Source: Pseudomonas umsongensis | GTDB lineage: Bacteria; Pseudomonadota; Gammaproteobacteria; Pseudomonadales; Pseudomonadaceae | Length of the DNA stretch: 64,000 nt | NCBI RefSeq assembly: GCF_002236105.1 | Contig: NZ_NIWU01000005.1 | Location: forward strand, 124,001 to 188,000 | Direction of reading: 5' to 3' | Shown here: positions 28,492 through 37,648 of the stretch, in pieces | Numbering within the stretch: the first letter of the stretch is position 1 | Layout: each line of letters starts with the position of its first letter | Made by a program: the position numbers and the translations under genes | The notes under the pieces: model-generated | What the model saw: only the letters and a program-made list of their open reading frames with translations | Told to the model about the DNA's origin: nothing | Databases searched by the model: none

Positions 28492-28587
28492 AGGGTGTTG
28501 CGTCTAACGGATGGTTTGAGCCTACGTAGGGCCTTGTGAAAAGTTTGTGAAAACTTTCCAAATTAAATATTCGTTCAGATTCCGGGC

Positions 28588-30420
28588 ATCGGCATAGGGG
28601 ACGGCCTTCACAGGCCGTTCCCCTGCCACACCACCCGGCATGCGGGTCCGCACCGGGCGGTTCGAGAGATTGAGGTTATGAGAGACGCACTAATCCCAGC
28701 CTGTCGAACCACGCAATATTAAGCACGCGATTCAGATCAAGACGACTGTTACGCCACCAGCGGCAGGTATTTCCCGCCACCTTCTGTGCCACCTGGATGT
28801 TTGCACCAAGTGCTCGTAGCTCACGATACGTCGTCGTTCCACGCCCCCATTGTTTAAGCTGGATAGCTCGCAATCGGTGTCGCATCCATTCGTCCAACTC
28901 ACGCCAGACGGCTGGGGTTTGCGACAAACCGAAGTAAGCCTTCCAGCCCAAAATGTAAGGTCGCAGCTCATCAGCAATCTGCTGCAAGCTACGGCCACAC
29001 GAGCGTCGGGTGTACCAGCGTATTCGCTGCTTGAACTGCTTCTGCGCTTTATAGGATGCAGCACGCTTGACTTCGCCGCGGGCTGACCACATCTCATAGC
29101 CCAAGAACTTGCGACCAAACGCACTCGCCACTGCACTCTTGCTCGCGTTGACACTCAAGTGCAGCTTGTCATACAGACGCTTCAGCAGAGCCATTACCCG
29201 CTCCCCCGCCTTATGACTGCGAACATACACATTCGCATCGTCGGCATAACGCACGAAGCAATGACCTCGACGCTCAAGCTCCCGATCCACTTCGTCCAGC
29301 AGCACATTCGCCAGCAACGGCGACAGCGGGCCGCCTTGCGGCGCCCCGCAGCGGCTTTTCTCGACCACGCCATTGATCAGCGTTCCTGCATCCAGATACG
29401 CACGAATCAGCCGGATAACCGCCCGATCCGTGATCCGTTTGCGTAAGCGCTCCATCAAAATGTCGTGATCGACCCGGTCGAAGAACTTTTCCAGGTCAAC
29501 ATCCACCACCACTTTGCGTCCCGAGGACACGTGGCGCTGGGCCGCCAAAACGGCGTCCTGCGCACTGCGCCCCGGGCGAAAACCGTAGCTGTGTTCACTG
29601 AAAGTCGGATCGAGTAGTGGTTGCAAGACTTGCAGCAACGCCTGTTGGATCAGGCGGTCGGTGACCGTGGGAATGCCCAACTCGCGCTGACCGCCGTCGG
29701 GCTTGGGAATGACCACTCGGCGTACCGGACTGGGCCGGTAGACACCAGACATAAGCTGTTCACGAATCACGACCCATTGGGTCAGCAGATGCTCGGCCGT
29801 CTGATCTATGTTCAGACCGTCGACTCCCGCTGCACCTTTGTTGGCCTTGACCCGCTTCCACGCCTGCTTCAGGTTTTCTCTCGCAAAGGCCCGCTCCAGC
29901 AGCCCTTGCCCTGCGTTATAGGGTTCATCTTGCGGGCGATTGACCTCGTCGCTGATGGGATCTCTCACGGTTTCACCGCTCGTTATCTCCGTCCGCCCCG
30001 CGTTTGGCAGGCATCTGACTTCCGGTCTTTCGCATCAACATGGCCTATGACGCTTTCTCTCGTTCGGCCCTTCGTCAAAAAAAAAAGACTACTACGGCCT
30101 CTGCTGACTTCTCGCTCCGGCTGGCGCCGTCGCCCTTTCAGGCACAAGGCGAGATCTCCCCAGGTAAGAACGCAATCCTTCACCACACAACCGCCGGATT
30201 TACACAGCCTGATCCTTGACCACAAAAGCTTCGCGGTTTTGTGCCCGCTCGCCCTGATCGGCTTTGCCTTTTATCCGGTTCTTGTACATCGGCTCATGGC
30301 TTCGATTCACGCTTCCTCCCCACACTCGGTCGCCCTCATGCAGTTGCGCTTCACTTCGTTCGCTGTGGTCAGCTTACGGCGGGACTTTCACCCACAAGAT
30401 TGCGCCCATGCTGGGCGCAC
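28588..30420 (-). mobile_element. Group II intron with reverse transcriptase/maturase
   Basis: On the minus strand the element begins GTGCGCCCAGCATGGGCG at 30420, a typical group II 5' end with GUGCG. The ORF follows after ~450 bases of structured RNA. Behind the ORF a domain V-like hairpin (ACCGCCCGGTGCGG with its partner arm, around 28625-28660) and a domain VI-like hairpin with an unpaired A (GGGGAACGGCC/GGCCGTCCCC) are visible, ending near CCGAT at 28588. The 3' end could be shifted by about six bases. The 5' exon is the T-tract of an intrinsic terminator. Confidence 0.85.
28676..29968 (-). CDS. ltrA: Group II intron reverse transcriptase/maturase
   Basis: A 430-residue intron-encoded protein. 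Reverse transcriptase blocks are intact: GFRPGRSAQDAV at 129-140, QGGPLSPLLANV at 211-222 and the catalytic RYADD at 240-244. A maturase (X) domain with SYKAQKQFKQRIRWYTRR and GWKAYFGLSQTP follows. The protein ends shortly afterwards (WFDRLGLVRLS) without an HNH endonuclease domain, as in introns that enter at DNA secondary structures or replication forks. The frame is uninterrupted, so the intron may be active. Confidence 0.93.
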   Translation of the reverse strand: MRDPISDEVNRPQDEPYNAGQGLLERAFARENLKQAWKRVKANKGAAGVDGLNIDQTAEHLLTQWVVIREQLMSGVYRPSPVRRVVIPKPDGGQRELGIPTVTDRLIQQALLQVLQPLLDPTFSEHSYGFRPGRSAQDAVLAAQRHVSSGRKVVVDVDLEKFFDRVDHDILMERLRKRITDRAVIRLIRAYLDAGTLINGVVEKSRCGAPQGGPLSPLLANVLLDEVDRELERRGHCFVRYADDANVYVRSHKAGERVMALLKRLYDKLHLSVNASKSAVASAFGRKFLGYEMWSARGEVKRAASYKAQKQFKQRIRWYTRRSCGRSLQQIADELRPYILGWKAYFGLSQTPAVWRELDEWMRHRLRAIQLKQWGRGTTTYRELRALGANIQVAQKVAGNTCRWWRNSRLDLNRVLNIAWFDRLGLVRLS

Positions 30421-30422
30421 AC

Positions 30423-30448
30423 AAAAAACCCCGTTCGATGACGGGGTT
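30423..30448 (-). terminator. Intrinsic terminator and intron insertion target
   Basis: Minus-strand CCCCGTCATCGAACGGGG followed by TTTTTTGT. It ends the gene at 30463 and directly abuts the intron 5' end. Confidence 0.85.
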
Positions 30449-30462
30449 GGCTCGCGGGTCAT

Positions 30463-30651
30463 TTACTTGCTGGCCGGTTCTGTAAGCTTGGGCAGGAATT
30501 TTCCCTTCAACACTCGGCATGCCTTGGTCTTGATCTTGAGGACCTTGGCCTGATCTTCGCCAAAGCTGGCCACATACTCTGTCTGGCCGCATTGAACGTA
30601 GTTGTTGATCGGATATTCTGCGCCGTCGTCTTCGATGTACGGTTCAGTCAT
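30463..30651 (-). CDS. Small hypothetical protein upstream of the intron
   Basis: A 62-residue protein (MTEPYIEDDGAEYPINNYVQ ... LPKLTEPASK) with GAGGGG upstream of its ATG and an intrinsic terminator just behind its stop. It has one cysteine (VQCGQTEYV) and a lysine-rich second half. No domain is recognised. The ribosome-binding site and dedicated terminator support a real gene. Confidence 0.6.
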   Translation of the reverse strand: MTEPYIEDDGAEYPINNYVQCGQTEYVASFGEDQAKVLKIKTKACRVLKGKFLPKLTEPASK

Positions 30652-30908
30652 CGCTTCACCCCTCTCAAAAATACGGGATCGACACCGGCAAGCCCTTTGC
30701 CCGAAAAATATCGATCACCAAGGATTTTGAGACTAGCCGGTCATTAACGGACTTGTTGTTCAGACAAGCGAATGCCCGACGAATGGGCGAAGCCTGTCAG
30801 AGCAGTTTGACCGACACCGCAGTGTGATTGTGAGGCGACACATAAGAGTGGCAGTGCCCAGAGTAGGTTAAGATGCCAGCAAACCAGGCTCGCTGTGAGT
30901 AGCCCCGC

Positions 30909-31442
30909 ATGACAGAAAACAGTCGGAACACCACCCGTCTGATCAAGAAATACCCGAATCGCCGTCTGTATGACACGCACACCAGCAGTCATCTGACCCT
31001 TGCGGATATACGCCAATTGGTCGTCGATAGAATTCCGTTCGAGGTGGTCGACGCCAAGACTGGCGAGAACCTGACCCGGAGTATTTTGCTGCAGGTCATT
31101 CTGGAAGCCGAAAGTGGCGGTCAGCCGATCTTCTCCAGTGAGATGCTGATGGGGATCATCCAGTTCTACGGTCCCTACCAAAGCGTCCTTGGCAGCTATC
31201 TGGACAAAAGCATCCAGACGGTCATCGACATCCAGTCCCAGACCGGCGCTCAGTCCTCCGAAACCTGGAGCGCGTTCATGCACCAGCAGGCACCGGTCAT
31301 GCAGGATTTGATGCGCCAGTATGTCGACCAGTCAAAAGCGCTCTACCTGAACACCCAGAACCTCTTCGGAATGTTCGGCGCCGTGCCCCCAGGCAAGCCA
31401 GGTGCCGATGGCGGGCCGAAAAAAAATGGCGATGGGGAGTAA
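30909..31442 (+). CDS. phaR: Polyhydroxyalkanoate synthesis repressor PhaR
   Basis: A 177-residue protein with the PHB_acc_N DNA-binding domain (RLIKKYPNRRLYDTHTSSHLTLADIRQLV, residues ~10-40) followed by PHB_acc repeats (LMGIIQFYGPYQSVLGSYLDKSI). PhaR binds both DNA near phasin genes and nascent PHB granules: when granules form it leaves the operator and phasin is made. The gene is convergent with the phasin gene 35 bp away, and a strong palindrome of the expected type lies upstream of the phasin. Confidence 0.93.
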   Translation: MTENSRNTTRLIKKYPNRRLYDTHTSSHLTLADIRQLVVDRIPFEVVDAKTGENLTRSILLQVILEAESGGQPIFSSEMLMGIIQFYGPYQSVLGSYLDKSIQTVIDIQSQTGAQSSETWSAFMHQQAPVMQDLMRQYVDQSKALYLNTQNLFGMFGAVPPGKPGADGGPKKNGDGE

Positions 31443-31477
31443 CCCCCATCGCCATCCTGTAACCAGCCTGATCAGGC

Positions 31478-32035
31478 TTACTTGCTATCAGCCTTGCCAC
31501 CAGCAGCGGTTTTGCCAACTGCAGCGGTCGCTGCGTCAAAGTTGCTCTGGGCAACGTCAGCAGCCTGTTTTACCGCTTTCTGTGCACTTTCAAAAACGGC
31601 ACCGGCATTGGCCAGCGACGATTTGAACCCAGCCACGACAGGCTCGGAGCCAGCCGGTGCATTCTTGCTGATCACGTCAACAAACTCTCGCACCTGCTGG
31701 GTGCCTGCCTCGACCTGACGCGAGGTCAGCTTGGCGATTTCCGAGTGGGTATCGACAATCAGCGCCTGCACTTGACGGTTGTAATCAGCCAGGCGTTCGG
31801 CTTGCACATTTGGCTGGATGAAAGACGCCTGGAGCTCGGCGAATCCTTGTGGATCACGTACCGAAAGCAGCTTGCGAAAGCCCTCGAACTGCTCCTCGGT
31901 GGAGGCCTGCAGGGTCTTGAACTGCAACTGGCTCAGCTGCTCGACACTGGAAAAGATTTTGCCGCTGATTTGCTGCAGGAGGTCGAGGTTGGCTTTCTGA
32001 GCGTCTTGCAATTTTTCCGAGTTGAAAAAAGACAT
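31478..32035 (-). CDS. phaP: Phasin family protein (PHB granule-associated)
   Basis: A 185-residue Phasin_2-like protein (MSFFNSEKLQDAQKANLDLL ... SVEQLSQLQFKTLQASTEEQ) that is almost wholly helical and ends in an Ala/Lys-rich tail (AAVGKTAAGGKADSK). Phasins coat PHA granules and control their size and number. Convergent with phaR and divergent from the DUF3141 gene; the operator candidates at 32117 and 32148 lie in its upstream region. Confidence 0.92.
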   Translation of the reverse strand: MSFFNSEKLQDAQKANLDLLQQISGKIFSSVEQLSQLQFKTLQASTEEQFEGFRKLLSVRDPQGFAELQASFIQPNVQAERLADYNRQVQALIVDTHSEIAKLTSRQVEAGTQQVREFVDVISKNAPAGSEPVVAGFKSSLANAGAVFESAQKAVKQAADVAQSNFDAATAAVGKTAAGGKADSK

Positions 32036-32116
32036 GCTTGAATCTCCTGGTTTGAAGGCCGACTCGGGCCTGAGGACGCGAGAGCGATCCTGCCGGTCAT
32101 CGCGTTAGGGCTTATA

Positions 32117-32129
32117 TTGCAGTGCACAA
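32117..32129. promoter_or_regulatory. PhaR operator candidate, minor site
   Basis: TTGCAGTGCACAA repeats the TGCA-N-TGCA core of the stronger palindrome 25 bp away. PhaR of other bacteria recognises TGC-spacer-GCA elements. Assigned by motif resemblance. Confidence 0.5.
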
Positions 32130-32147
32130 TTTCTTTTGGCAACGATT

Positions 32148-32166
32148 TTTTGTGCACTGCACAAAA
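32148..32166. promoter_or_regulatory. PhaR operator candidate, perfect 19-bp palindrome
   Basis: TTTTGTGCACTGCACAAAA is a perfect palindrome around a central C, located between the divergent phasin and DUF3141 genes and 63 bp before the latter's ATG. The core TGCACTGCA fits the TGC-N3-GCA elements reported for PhaR. It could repress both directions. Confidence 0.65.
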
Positions 32167-32228
32167 GACTTCCCTATCCTACGGATGTTCGCTATAGACT
32201 CCTACATGCCTATCGTCAGGAGATCACC

Positions 32229-34100
32229 ATGGACCAGGAAGACATTAGTGCATCGCAACAGGAAAAACCCGCCTCACAACGCGGCCTGTGGGAACACCTG
32301 AGTCATCTGCAGCGCCTCAATGCGCTGAACGTCCTCGAGGCTGTGCGCCAACGCCAGAAAAAAACCCTCACGCCCCTGAAACGAGGCCAACTCAGACAAC
32401 CTACTCCCGCTCAATGGCAGGAATATGTCATCGACTTCAGCCAACGCTGCCTGCTGTTCTGGGACACCCTGCGCCAGCGCGGCGACAACAGGCTGGCCCA
32501 TGAACGCGCCGGGTATCCACTGTTGCTCAAGTTCGATCATGAAACCTTGATCGCTGGCCCTGATCTTGCGCGCCCGGTCAATTTTTCACTGCTGCGGATC
32601 CTCCCCGGCCCCGAGCAAGAAATCGACGGTAACAGCCAGCCGGTGATCATCATTGACCCGCGCGGGGGACATGGTTCGGGAATCGGTGGTTTCAAGCAGG
32701 ATTCGATCATAGGTGAGAGCCTCAGGGCCGGGCACCCCACCTACTTCATCTCTTTCAGTCACTCGCCACAGCCTGGGCAAACCCTGGACGATATCGTCCA
32801 GGCCCAGGCCCGGTTCATCGAAGCCGTCAGCGCCCTGCACCCAGCCAACGACAAGCCGATCATCATCGGCAACTGCCAGGCCGGCTGGGCCTTGATGGGC
32901 CTGGCGGCCACACGACCGGAGCTACCCGGCCTGATCATTATCAACGGCGCCCCCTTGTCTTACTGGGCCGGCATCAATGGACGCAATCCCATGCGCTATA
33001 CCGGCGGCCTGCTGGGTGGCGGCTGGATGGCTCGCCTTGGCAGCGACTTGGGCAATGGCCGATTTGACGGTACCTGGCTGGTCAGCAACTTCGAAAACCT
33101 CGACCCGGCCAACACCTATTGGGGCAAGTATTACCAGTTGTTCAGCCAGATCGACAGCGAGGCCGGGCGCTTCCTCGATTTCGAACGCTGGTGGGGTAGC
33201 CCGACCCTGCTCAATGGAGAAGAGATCGAGATGATTGTCGATGATCTGTTCATCGGCAACCAATTGTCGGGCCGTGCCGACCGCAAGAGTAACGGTATCG
33301 ACCTGAAACGGATCGAAGTGCCGGTGGTGGTGTTCTGCTCCTACGGGGACAACATCACCCCTCCCCAACAGGCGTTGAACTGGATCGCCGATGTCTATTC
33401 CAGCGATCTCGCCTTGCAGGAGGCAGGCCGCACCATCGTCTACCTGCGGCATGCCAGCATCGGCCACTTGGGTATCTTTGTCTCGGGCCAGGTGGCGCGG
33501 CGCGAACACCGAGGGTTGCTAGGTGCGGTCGAAGCCATCAATGCGCTGCCGCCCGGGCTGCATGAGATGCTGATTGACGACCTGCCGGCCACTTCAGGCA
33601 GCGGTGACATGCAATACCGGGTGCATTTCCAATCAAGGCGAATTGCCGATATTCACGATGACCACGAGCCTGTCCGTGATGACGATCGCGAATTCTCTTC
33701 GGTCGTGCGCGCCTCTGAAATCAACAGTGCGTTTTACGACGGATCGATACGTCCGTGGCTGCGTCAGATCATCAACGAACCCACGGCCGAATGGATGCGC
33801 AGGACGCACCCCTTCCATCAGCAGCAATTGTTTTGGAGCAGCTTGAATCCGACGCTATGGTGGTTGCCCGGGACAGTTTCAGCGGTCAACCGTAACCGTC
33901 GTCCCGCACACCAGGACAACCCGCTGCTGGCCTGGCAGGAGCTGTTCTCCAACCAGATGCAAGACACCCTGAATGCGTACCGCGACGTGCGTGACGCCAC
34001 TCAAGAGATCTGTTTCTACGGTATTTACGGCGTACTGGGCGCCTTCACCGGCGCCCAGCCTCCGCGAAATCTCCACGCACCTGAGCCGAGCGCCCAGTGA
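32229..34100 (+). CDS. DUF3141 alpha/beta hydrolase related to PHA synthase
   Basis: A 623-residue protein whose start MDQEDISASQQEK has AGGAG seven bases upstream (the frame opens earlier, at 32136, across the operator). The central alpha/beta-hydrolase region has VIIIDPRGGHGSGIGGFKQDS and a nucleophile elbow IIIGNCQAGWA with Cys216, the same residue type as in the GxCxGG box of PhaC rather than the usual Ser. A later Asp (VVVFCSYGDNITPP) and His (HASIGHLGIF) could complete a Cys-Asp-His triad. Divergent from the phasin gene. DUF3141 has no established function that I know; a PHA-linked acyltransferase or depolymerase is inferred. Confidence 0.8.
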   Translation: MDQEDISASQQEKPASQRGLWEHLSHLQRLNALNVLEAVRQRQKKTLTPLKRGQLRQPTPAQWQEYVIDFSQRCLLFWDTLRQRGDNRLAHERAGYPLLLKFDHETLIAGPDLARPVNFSLLRILPGPEQEIDGNSQPVIIIDPRGGHGSGIGGFKQDSIIGESLRAGHPTYFISFSHSPQPGQTLDDIVQAQARFIEAVSALHPANDKPIIIGNCQAGWALMGLAATRPELPGLIIINGAPLSYWAGINGRNPMRYTGGLLGGGWMARLGSDLGNGRFDGTWLVSNFENLDPANTYWGKYYQLFSQIDSEAGRFLDFERWWGSPTLLNGEEIEMIVDDLFIGNQLSGRADRKSNGIDLKRIEVPVVVFCSYGDNITPPQQALNWIADVYSSDLALQEAGRTIVYLRHASIGHLGIFVSGQVARREHRGLLGAVEAINALPPGLHEMLIDDLPATSGSGDMQYRVHFQSRRIADIHDDHEPVRDDDREFSSVVRASEINSAFYDGSIRPWLRQIINEPTAEWMRRTHPFHQQQLFWSSLNPTLWWLPGTVSAVNRNRRPAHQDNPLLAWQELFSNQMQDTLNAYRDVRDATQEICFYGIYGVLGAFTGAQPPRNLHAPEPSAQ

Positions 34101-34161
34101 ATCGTTTGTCATCCTGGAGGCCCTCGTGGAACTCCATCTCTCAATGTGCCTTCACAGGAGA

Positions 34162-35289
34162 TTAGCGGTGCATCCGTTCGACGTAATCTCTGGCGAAGCT
34201 TGGGATCTTGTGATCCCCGCGCCGACCTATAGCACTCATGGGTAGGACCGGCACGACGTCCTTGAGCACAGGCAACGACTCATGGGTTCGATATTGGCCG
34301 GGGGTCATACCGAACCAACGGGTGCACGCCTTGTGGAAGCTGCTGTGATCATGAAAGCCGAGCAGGTGGGTGACATGCTTCAGGTTGAAATGAGAGTGGC
34401 GCAAGTAGAATTCGGCCATCTGCCGGCGCACATCGCTCAGGACATCCTTGAATTGCGTCCCATCCTTCTCAAGACCGCGCTGAAGTGTGCGCTTGCTGAT
34501 GTTCAGCGCTGCTGCAATCGACTCCATATCACACTGCCCCTGGCCTTGCCCCTGGCTCAAGCGCTCGGTCAAAAGGCGGCGAATCCTGCCAACGATCGAG
34601 TACCCGGACAACTGGTCCAATTGAGCTTCGGCAAAACTGTCATGCAGCGTGGCCAGCGCCTCATTGGCCATGCTCAATGGCGTCAGGAGCTCCTGGCCGT
34701 CGAACAGGATGCTGTCATAGGCCGCCCCGAAACTCAGCGGGCAGCCAAAAAGTCGCTGATGCTGCGACGTGTCTTCTGGCTCGGGATAGGAGAACTCCAC
34801 ACTCATGGGTTGCGGTGACTTGCCACCTGCCAGCCAACGGCAGAAGCCCAGCAGCGACGCCAAGGCTGCATCCGTATATTGCCGTGGTTTGACCGAGCCA
34901 TCTTGCTGATGATCGAGACTGGCCAATCGGTAATGCTGCTCCTCCTGGACAAGGAAAAGGCTGAATCCGGTGCCGATCAACGGGCTGAAACGGACCAGGC
35001 GTTCAAGCGCCCTTTTCAGGTTCGAACTGGACATCATCGTGTAGCCCACGATCTGAAAACTGCTGGGATGGCATTCCCCGTAGGCTTTCAGACCGATATT
35101 CGGATCGTTCGAAGCCTGGGCCGCCAGATCCCAGAGACGATAGATAACGTTTCGCTCGCAGAATGCCCCTGGTTTATTCACGAACCCGATATCCAGTCCC
35201 GCCTCCTCGCACAGAGCGGCAAGGTCGAGACCCTGGGCCAAAAACGTATTCGCCAGCACGCTGGCATAACCTGAACTTATCCTGTACAT
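34162..35289 (-). CDS. phbR: AraC-family activator of PHB genes (PhbR-like)
   Basis: A 375-residue regulator starting MYRISSGYASVLANTFLAQG, with GAGG upstream of the ATG; the open frame reaches 35355. The N-terminal half is the arabinose-binding-like domain (PF12625 type, YGECHPSSFQIVGYTMMSSS), and the C-terminal double helix-turn-helix includes IAAALNISKRTLQRGLEKDGTQF and VTHLLGFHDHSSFHKACTRWFG. It is divergent from phaBAC, the same layout as phbR-phbBAC of Pseudomonas sp. 61-3, where PhbR activates the operon. The operator should lie in 35290-35561. Confidence 0.85.
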   Translation of the reverse strand: MYRISSGYASVLANTFLAQGLDLAALCEEAGLDIGFVNKPGAFCERNVIYRLWDLAAQASNDPNIGLKAYGECHPSSFQIVGYTMMSSSNLKRALERLVRFSPLIGTGFSLFLVQEEQHYRLASLDHQQDGSVKPRQYTDAALASLLGFCRWLAGGKSPQPMSVEFSYPEPEDTSQHQRLFGCPLSFGAAYDSILFDGQELLTPLSMANEALATLHDSFAEAQLDQLSGYSIVGRIRRLLTERLSQGQGQGQCDMESIAAALNISKRTLQRGLEKDGTQFKDVLSDVRRQMAEFYLRHSHFNLKHVTHLLGFHDHSSFHKACTRWFGMTPGQYRTHESLPVLKDVVPVLPMSAIGRRGDHKIPSFARDYVERMHR

Positions 35290-35561
35290 GGCGTCCTCAA
35301 TGACCAGTGGAACCGAACGTCCTGTCCGGAGCCGATGCTGACACGTGTAGAACATATTTCAACTCTGTTGCAGAAATATTAACTATCCATTCAGTTTTAA
35401 GTATTGATCCAAGTATAGGTACTCCTCATTTTTTGCCATCCCCCTCCCTTCCGCGTGGCACCGAAGGACAGGAGAACGTCACCTTCAAACACTTCCCCCA
35501 CAGCCCGTCGATAACCAACAATCACCACTCCTGCAGCGCAAAAAAAAAACGGAGTAGATGT

Positions 35562-36308
35562 ATGGAATCGCGTAGTCGTATTGCTTTGGTAACGGGTGGT
35601 ATGGGCGGTATCGGTACAGCAATCAGCCAACGTCTATACAAGGAAGGATTCAAGGTAATCGTCGGCTGCAGTTCTGACTCCAGCCGCAAGGACGACTGGG
35701 CTGCCAGCCAGCGTGAGGCAGGTTACGAGTTCGAGTTCATCTATGGCGACGTCACCGACTGGGAGTCGACCCGCAAGGCTTTCGAGATGGCTCGTGAACA
35801 ATTCGGCCCGATCGATGTGCTGGTCAACAACGCCGGCATCACTCGCGACGCCTCTTTTCGCAAGCTCACCCCGCAAGACTGGGACAGCGTGATCGGGACC
35901 AACCTGACGGGCTTGTTCAACACCACCAAGCAGGTCATTGAGGGCATGCTCTCCAAAGGTTGGGGGCGGATCATCAATATCTCCTCGATCAACGGTCAGC
36001 GTGGCCAGTTCGGCCAGACCAACTACTCCGCCGCCAAGGCTGGCATCCATGGTTTCACCATGGCACTGGCCCGGGAAGTCTCCGGCAAGGGCGTGACCGT
36101 CAATACCGTATCCCCAGGCTACATCCAGACCTCCATGACCGCGGCCATTCGCCCGGACATTCTCGAAGGCATGATCTCGGGAATCCCGGTGGGTCGCCTT
36201 GGCCTGCCGGAAGAGATCGCCTCGATCGTTGCCTGGCTGGCGTCCGATGAATCCGCCTACAGCACCGGTGCCGACTTCTCGGTAAACGGCGGCATGAACA
36301 TGCAGTAA
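35562..36308 (+). CDS. phaB: Acetoacetyl-CoA reductase
   Basis: A 248-residue SDR reducing acetoacetyl-CoA to (R)-3-hydroxybutyryl-CoA with NADPH, the second step of PHB synthesis. Motifs: GGMGGIG near residue 13, [14 protein letters not shown] near 88, and the catalytic NYSAAKAG. The start [10 protein letters not shown] has GGAG seven bases upstream; the frame is open upstream to 35307 but without a site. First gene of phaBAC, with 64 bp to phaA. Also called phbB. Confidence 0.95.
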   Translation: MESRSRIALVTGGMGGIGTAISQRLYKEGFKVIVGCSSDSSRKDDWAASQREAGYEFEFIYGDVTDWESTRKAFEMAREQFGPIDVLVNNAGITRDASFRKLTPQDWDSVIGTNLTGLFNTTKQVIEGMLSKGWGRIINISSINGQRGQFGQTNYSAAKAGIHGFTMALAREVSGKGVTVNTVSPGYIQTSMTAAIRPDILEGMISGIPVGRLGLPEEIASIVAWLASDESAYSTGADFSVNGGMNMQ

Positions 36309-36372
36309 CCCTGACCCGGGCCTTAATGCCCAGGTTTGCTCGTCGAATTTTGTCTTTTCCATGAGGTCATGC

Positions 36373-37551
36373 ATGAACGAAGTCGTAATCGTTGCCGCTA
36401 CGCGTACCGCCATTGGCAGTTTCCAGGGTGCCTTGTCTGCAATTCCCGCGACCGAACTGGGTGCAGCAGTGATTCGCCGCCTGCTGGAGCAGACGGGTGT
36501 CCAAGCTGCGCAAATTGATGAAGTGATCCTCGGCCAGGTGCTCACCGCCGGCGCTGGGCAAAACCCGGCACGCCAGACCGCGATCAAGGCTGGCTTGCCC
36601 CACACCACGCCTGCCCTGACCTTGAACAAGGTCTGCGGCTCCGGCCTCAAGGCGGTCCACCTCGCCGTACAGGCCATCCGTTGCGGCGACGCGGAACTGA
36701 TCATCGCTGGCGGTCAGGAAAACATGAGCCTGGCCCCCTATGTCCTGCCCAAGGCACGCACCGGCCTGCGCATGGGCCATGCGCAACTGCAAGACAGCAT
36801 GATCCAGGATGGCCTGTGGGATGCATTCAACGACTACCACATGGGCATCACCGCCGAGAACCTGGCGCAGAAGTACGAAATCTCCCGTGAAGCACAGGAT
36901 GCCTTCGCTGCCGCCTCGCAACAGAAGGCCGCCGCCGCCATCGAGGGCGGGCGTTTCCAGAGCGAAATCACGCCGATCCTGATCCCTCAGCGCAAGGGCG
37001 AACCGCTGGCCTTCGACACCGACGAACAGCCGCGTGTCGACAGTACGGCGCAAGCCTTGGCCAAGCTCAAACCGGCTTTCCAGAAAGACGGCAGCGTGAC
37101 CGCTGGCAACGCTTCGACCCTCAACGACGGTGCGGCCGTGCTGTTGCTGGCCAGCGCCGCCAAAGCCAAAGCGCTGGGCCTACCAGTACTGGCCAAAATC
37201 AAGGCCTATGCCAGCGCCGGTGTGGACCCGTCGATCATGGGTATCGGCCCGGTCCCGGCCACACGCCTGACCCTGCAAAAGGCCGGCTGGAGTGTCGAGG
37301 ACCTGGACCTGATCGAAGCCAACGAAGCCTTCGCCGCCCAGGCCCTGGCGGTTGGCAAAGAGATGGGCTGGGACACCAGCAAAGTCAACGTCAACGGCGG
37401 CGCGATCGCCCTTGGCCATCCGATCGGCGCGTCGGGCGCACGGATCCTGGTGTCGCTGGTGCACGAACTGATCCGTCGCGATGGCAAGAAAGGACTGGCC
37501 ACCTTGTGCATCGGTGGCGGACAAGGCGTCGGCCTGGCTATCGAACGCTAA
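36373..37551 (+). CDS. phaA: Acetyl-CoA acetyltransferase (beta-ketothiolase)
   Basis: A 392-residue thiolase condensing two acetyl-CoA to acetoacetyl-CoA. The acyl-accepting Cys88 ([11 protein letters not shown]), the His motif [12 protein letters not shown] and the second Cys in [10 protein letters not shown] are all present. The start [12 protein letters not shown] is preferred over MRSC four codons earlier because GAGG stands six bases before it. Middle gene of phaBAC. Also called phbA. Confidence 0.95.
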   Translation: MNEVVIVAATRTAIGSFQGALSAIPATELGAAVIRRLLEQTGVQAAQIDEVILGQVLTAGAGQNPARQTAIKAGLPHTTPALTLNKVCGSGLKAVHLAVQAIRCGDAELIIAGGQENMSLAPYVLPKARTGLRMGHAQLQDSMIQDGLWDAFNDYHMGITAENLAQKYEISREAQDAFAAASQQKAAAAIEGGRFQSEITPILIPQRKGEPLAFDTDEQPRVDSTAQALAKLKPAFQKDGSVTAGNASTLNDGAAVLLLASAAKAKALGLPVLAKIKAYASAGVDPSIMGIGPVPATRLTLQKAGWSVEDLDLIEANEAFAAQALAVGKEMGWDTSKVNVNGGAIALGHPIGASGARILVSLVHELIRRDGKKGLATLCIGGGQGVGLAIER

Positions 37552-37573
37552 CCAACGGCATACGAATAGCCAA

Positions 37574-37603
37574 TGCGCGGACTTGGGCTCCTTGCTCCGC
37601 GCA
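37574..37603 (+). other. Hairpin in the phaA-phaC gap
   Basis: TGCGCGGA and TCCGCGCA arms enclose 14 bases. It lies before the terminator-like element at 37649 and could be part of an attenuation or mRNA-processing site. Confidence 0.5.
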
Positions 37604-37648
37604 TCAGGCTGGCCTCGGACAACGTTGCCCGCCTCCCTTGCCGTCGCT

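Noticed and set aside
28345-28539. A 64-codon plus-strand frame across the orphan terminator
   Set aside because: It reads through a terminator stem and has no upstream ribosome-binding site; composition is not gene-like.
31465-31478. AGCCTGATCAGGCT palindrome between phaR and phaP as a terminator
   Set aside because: It has no loop or T-tract and overlaps the phaP stop; a 14-bp palindrome alone is weak evidence.
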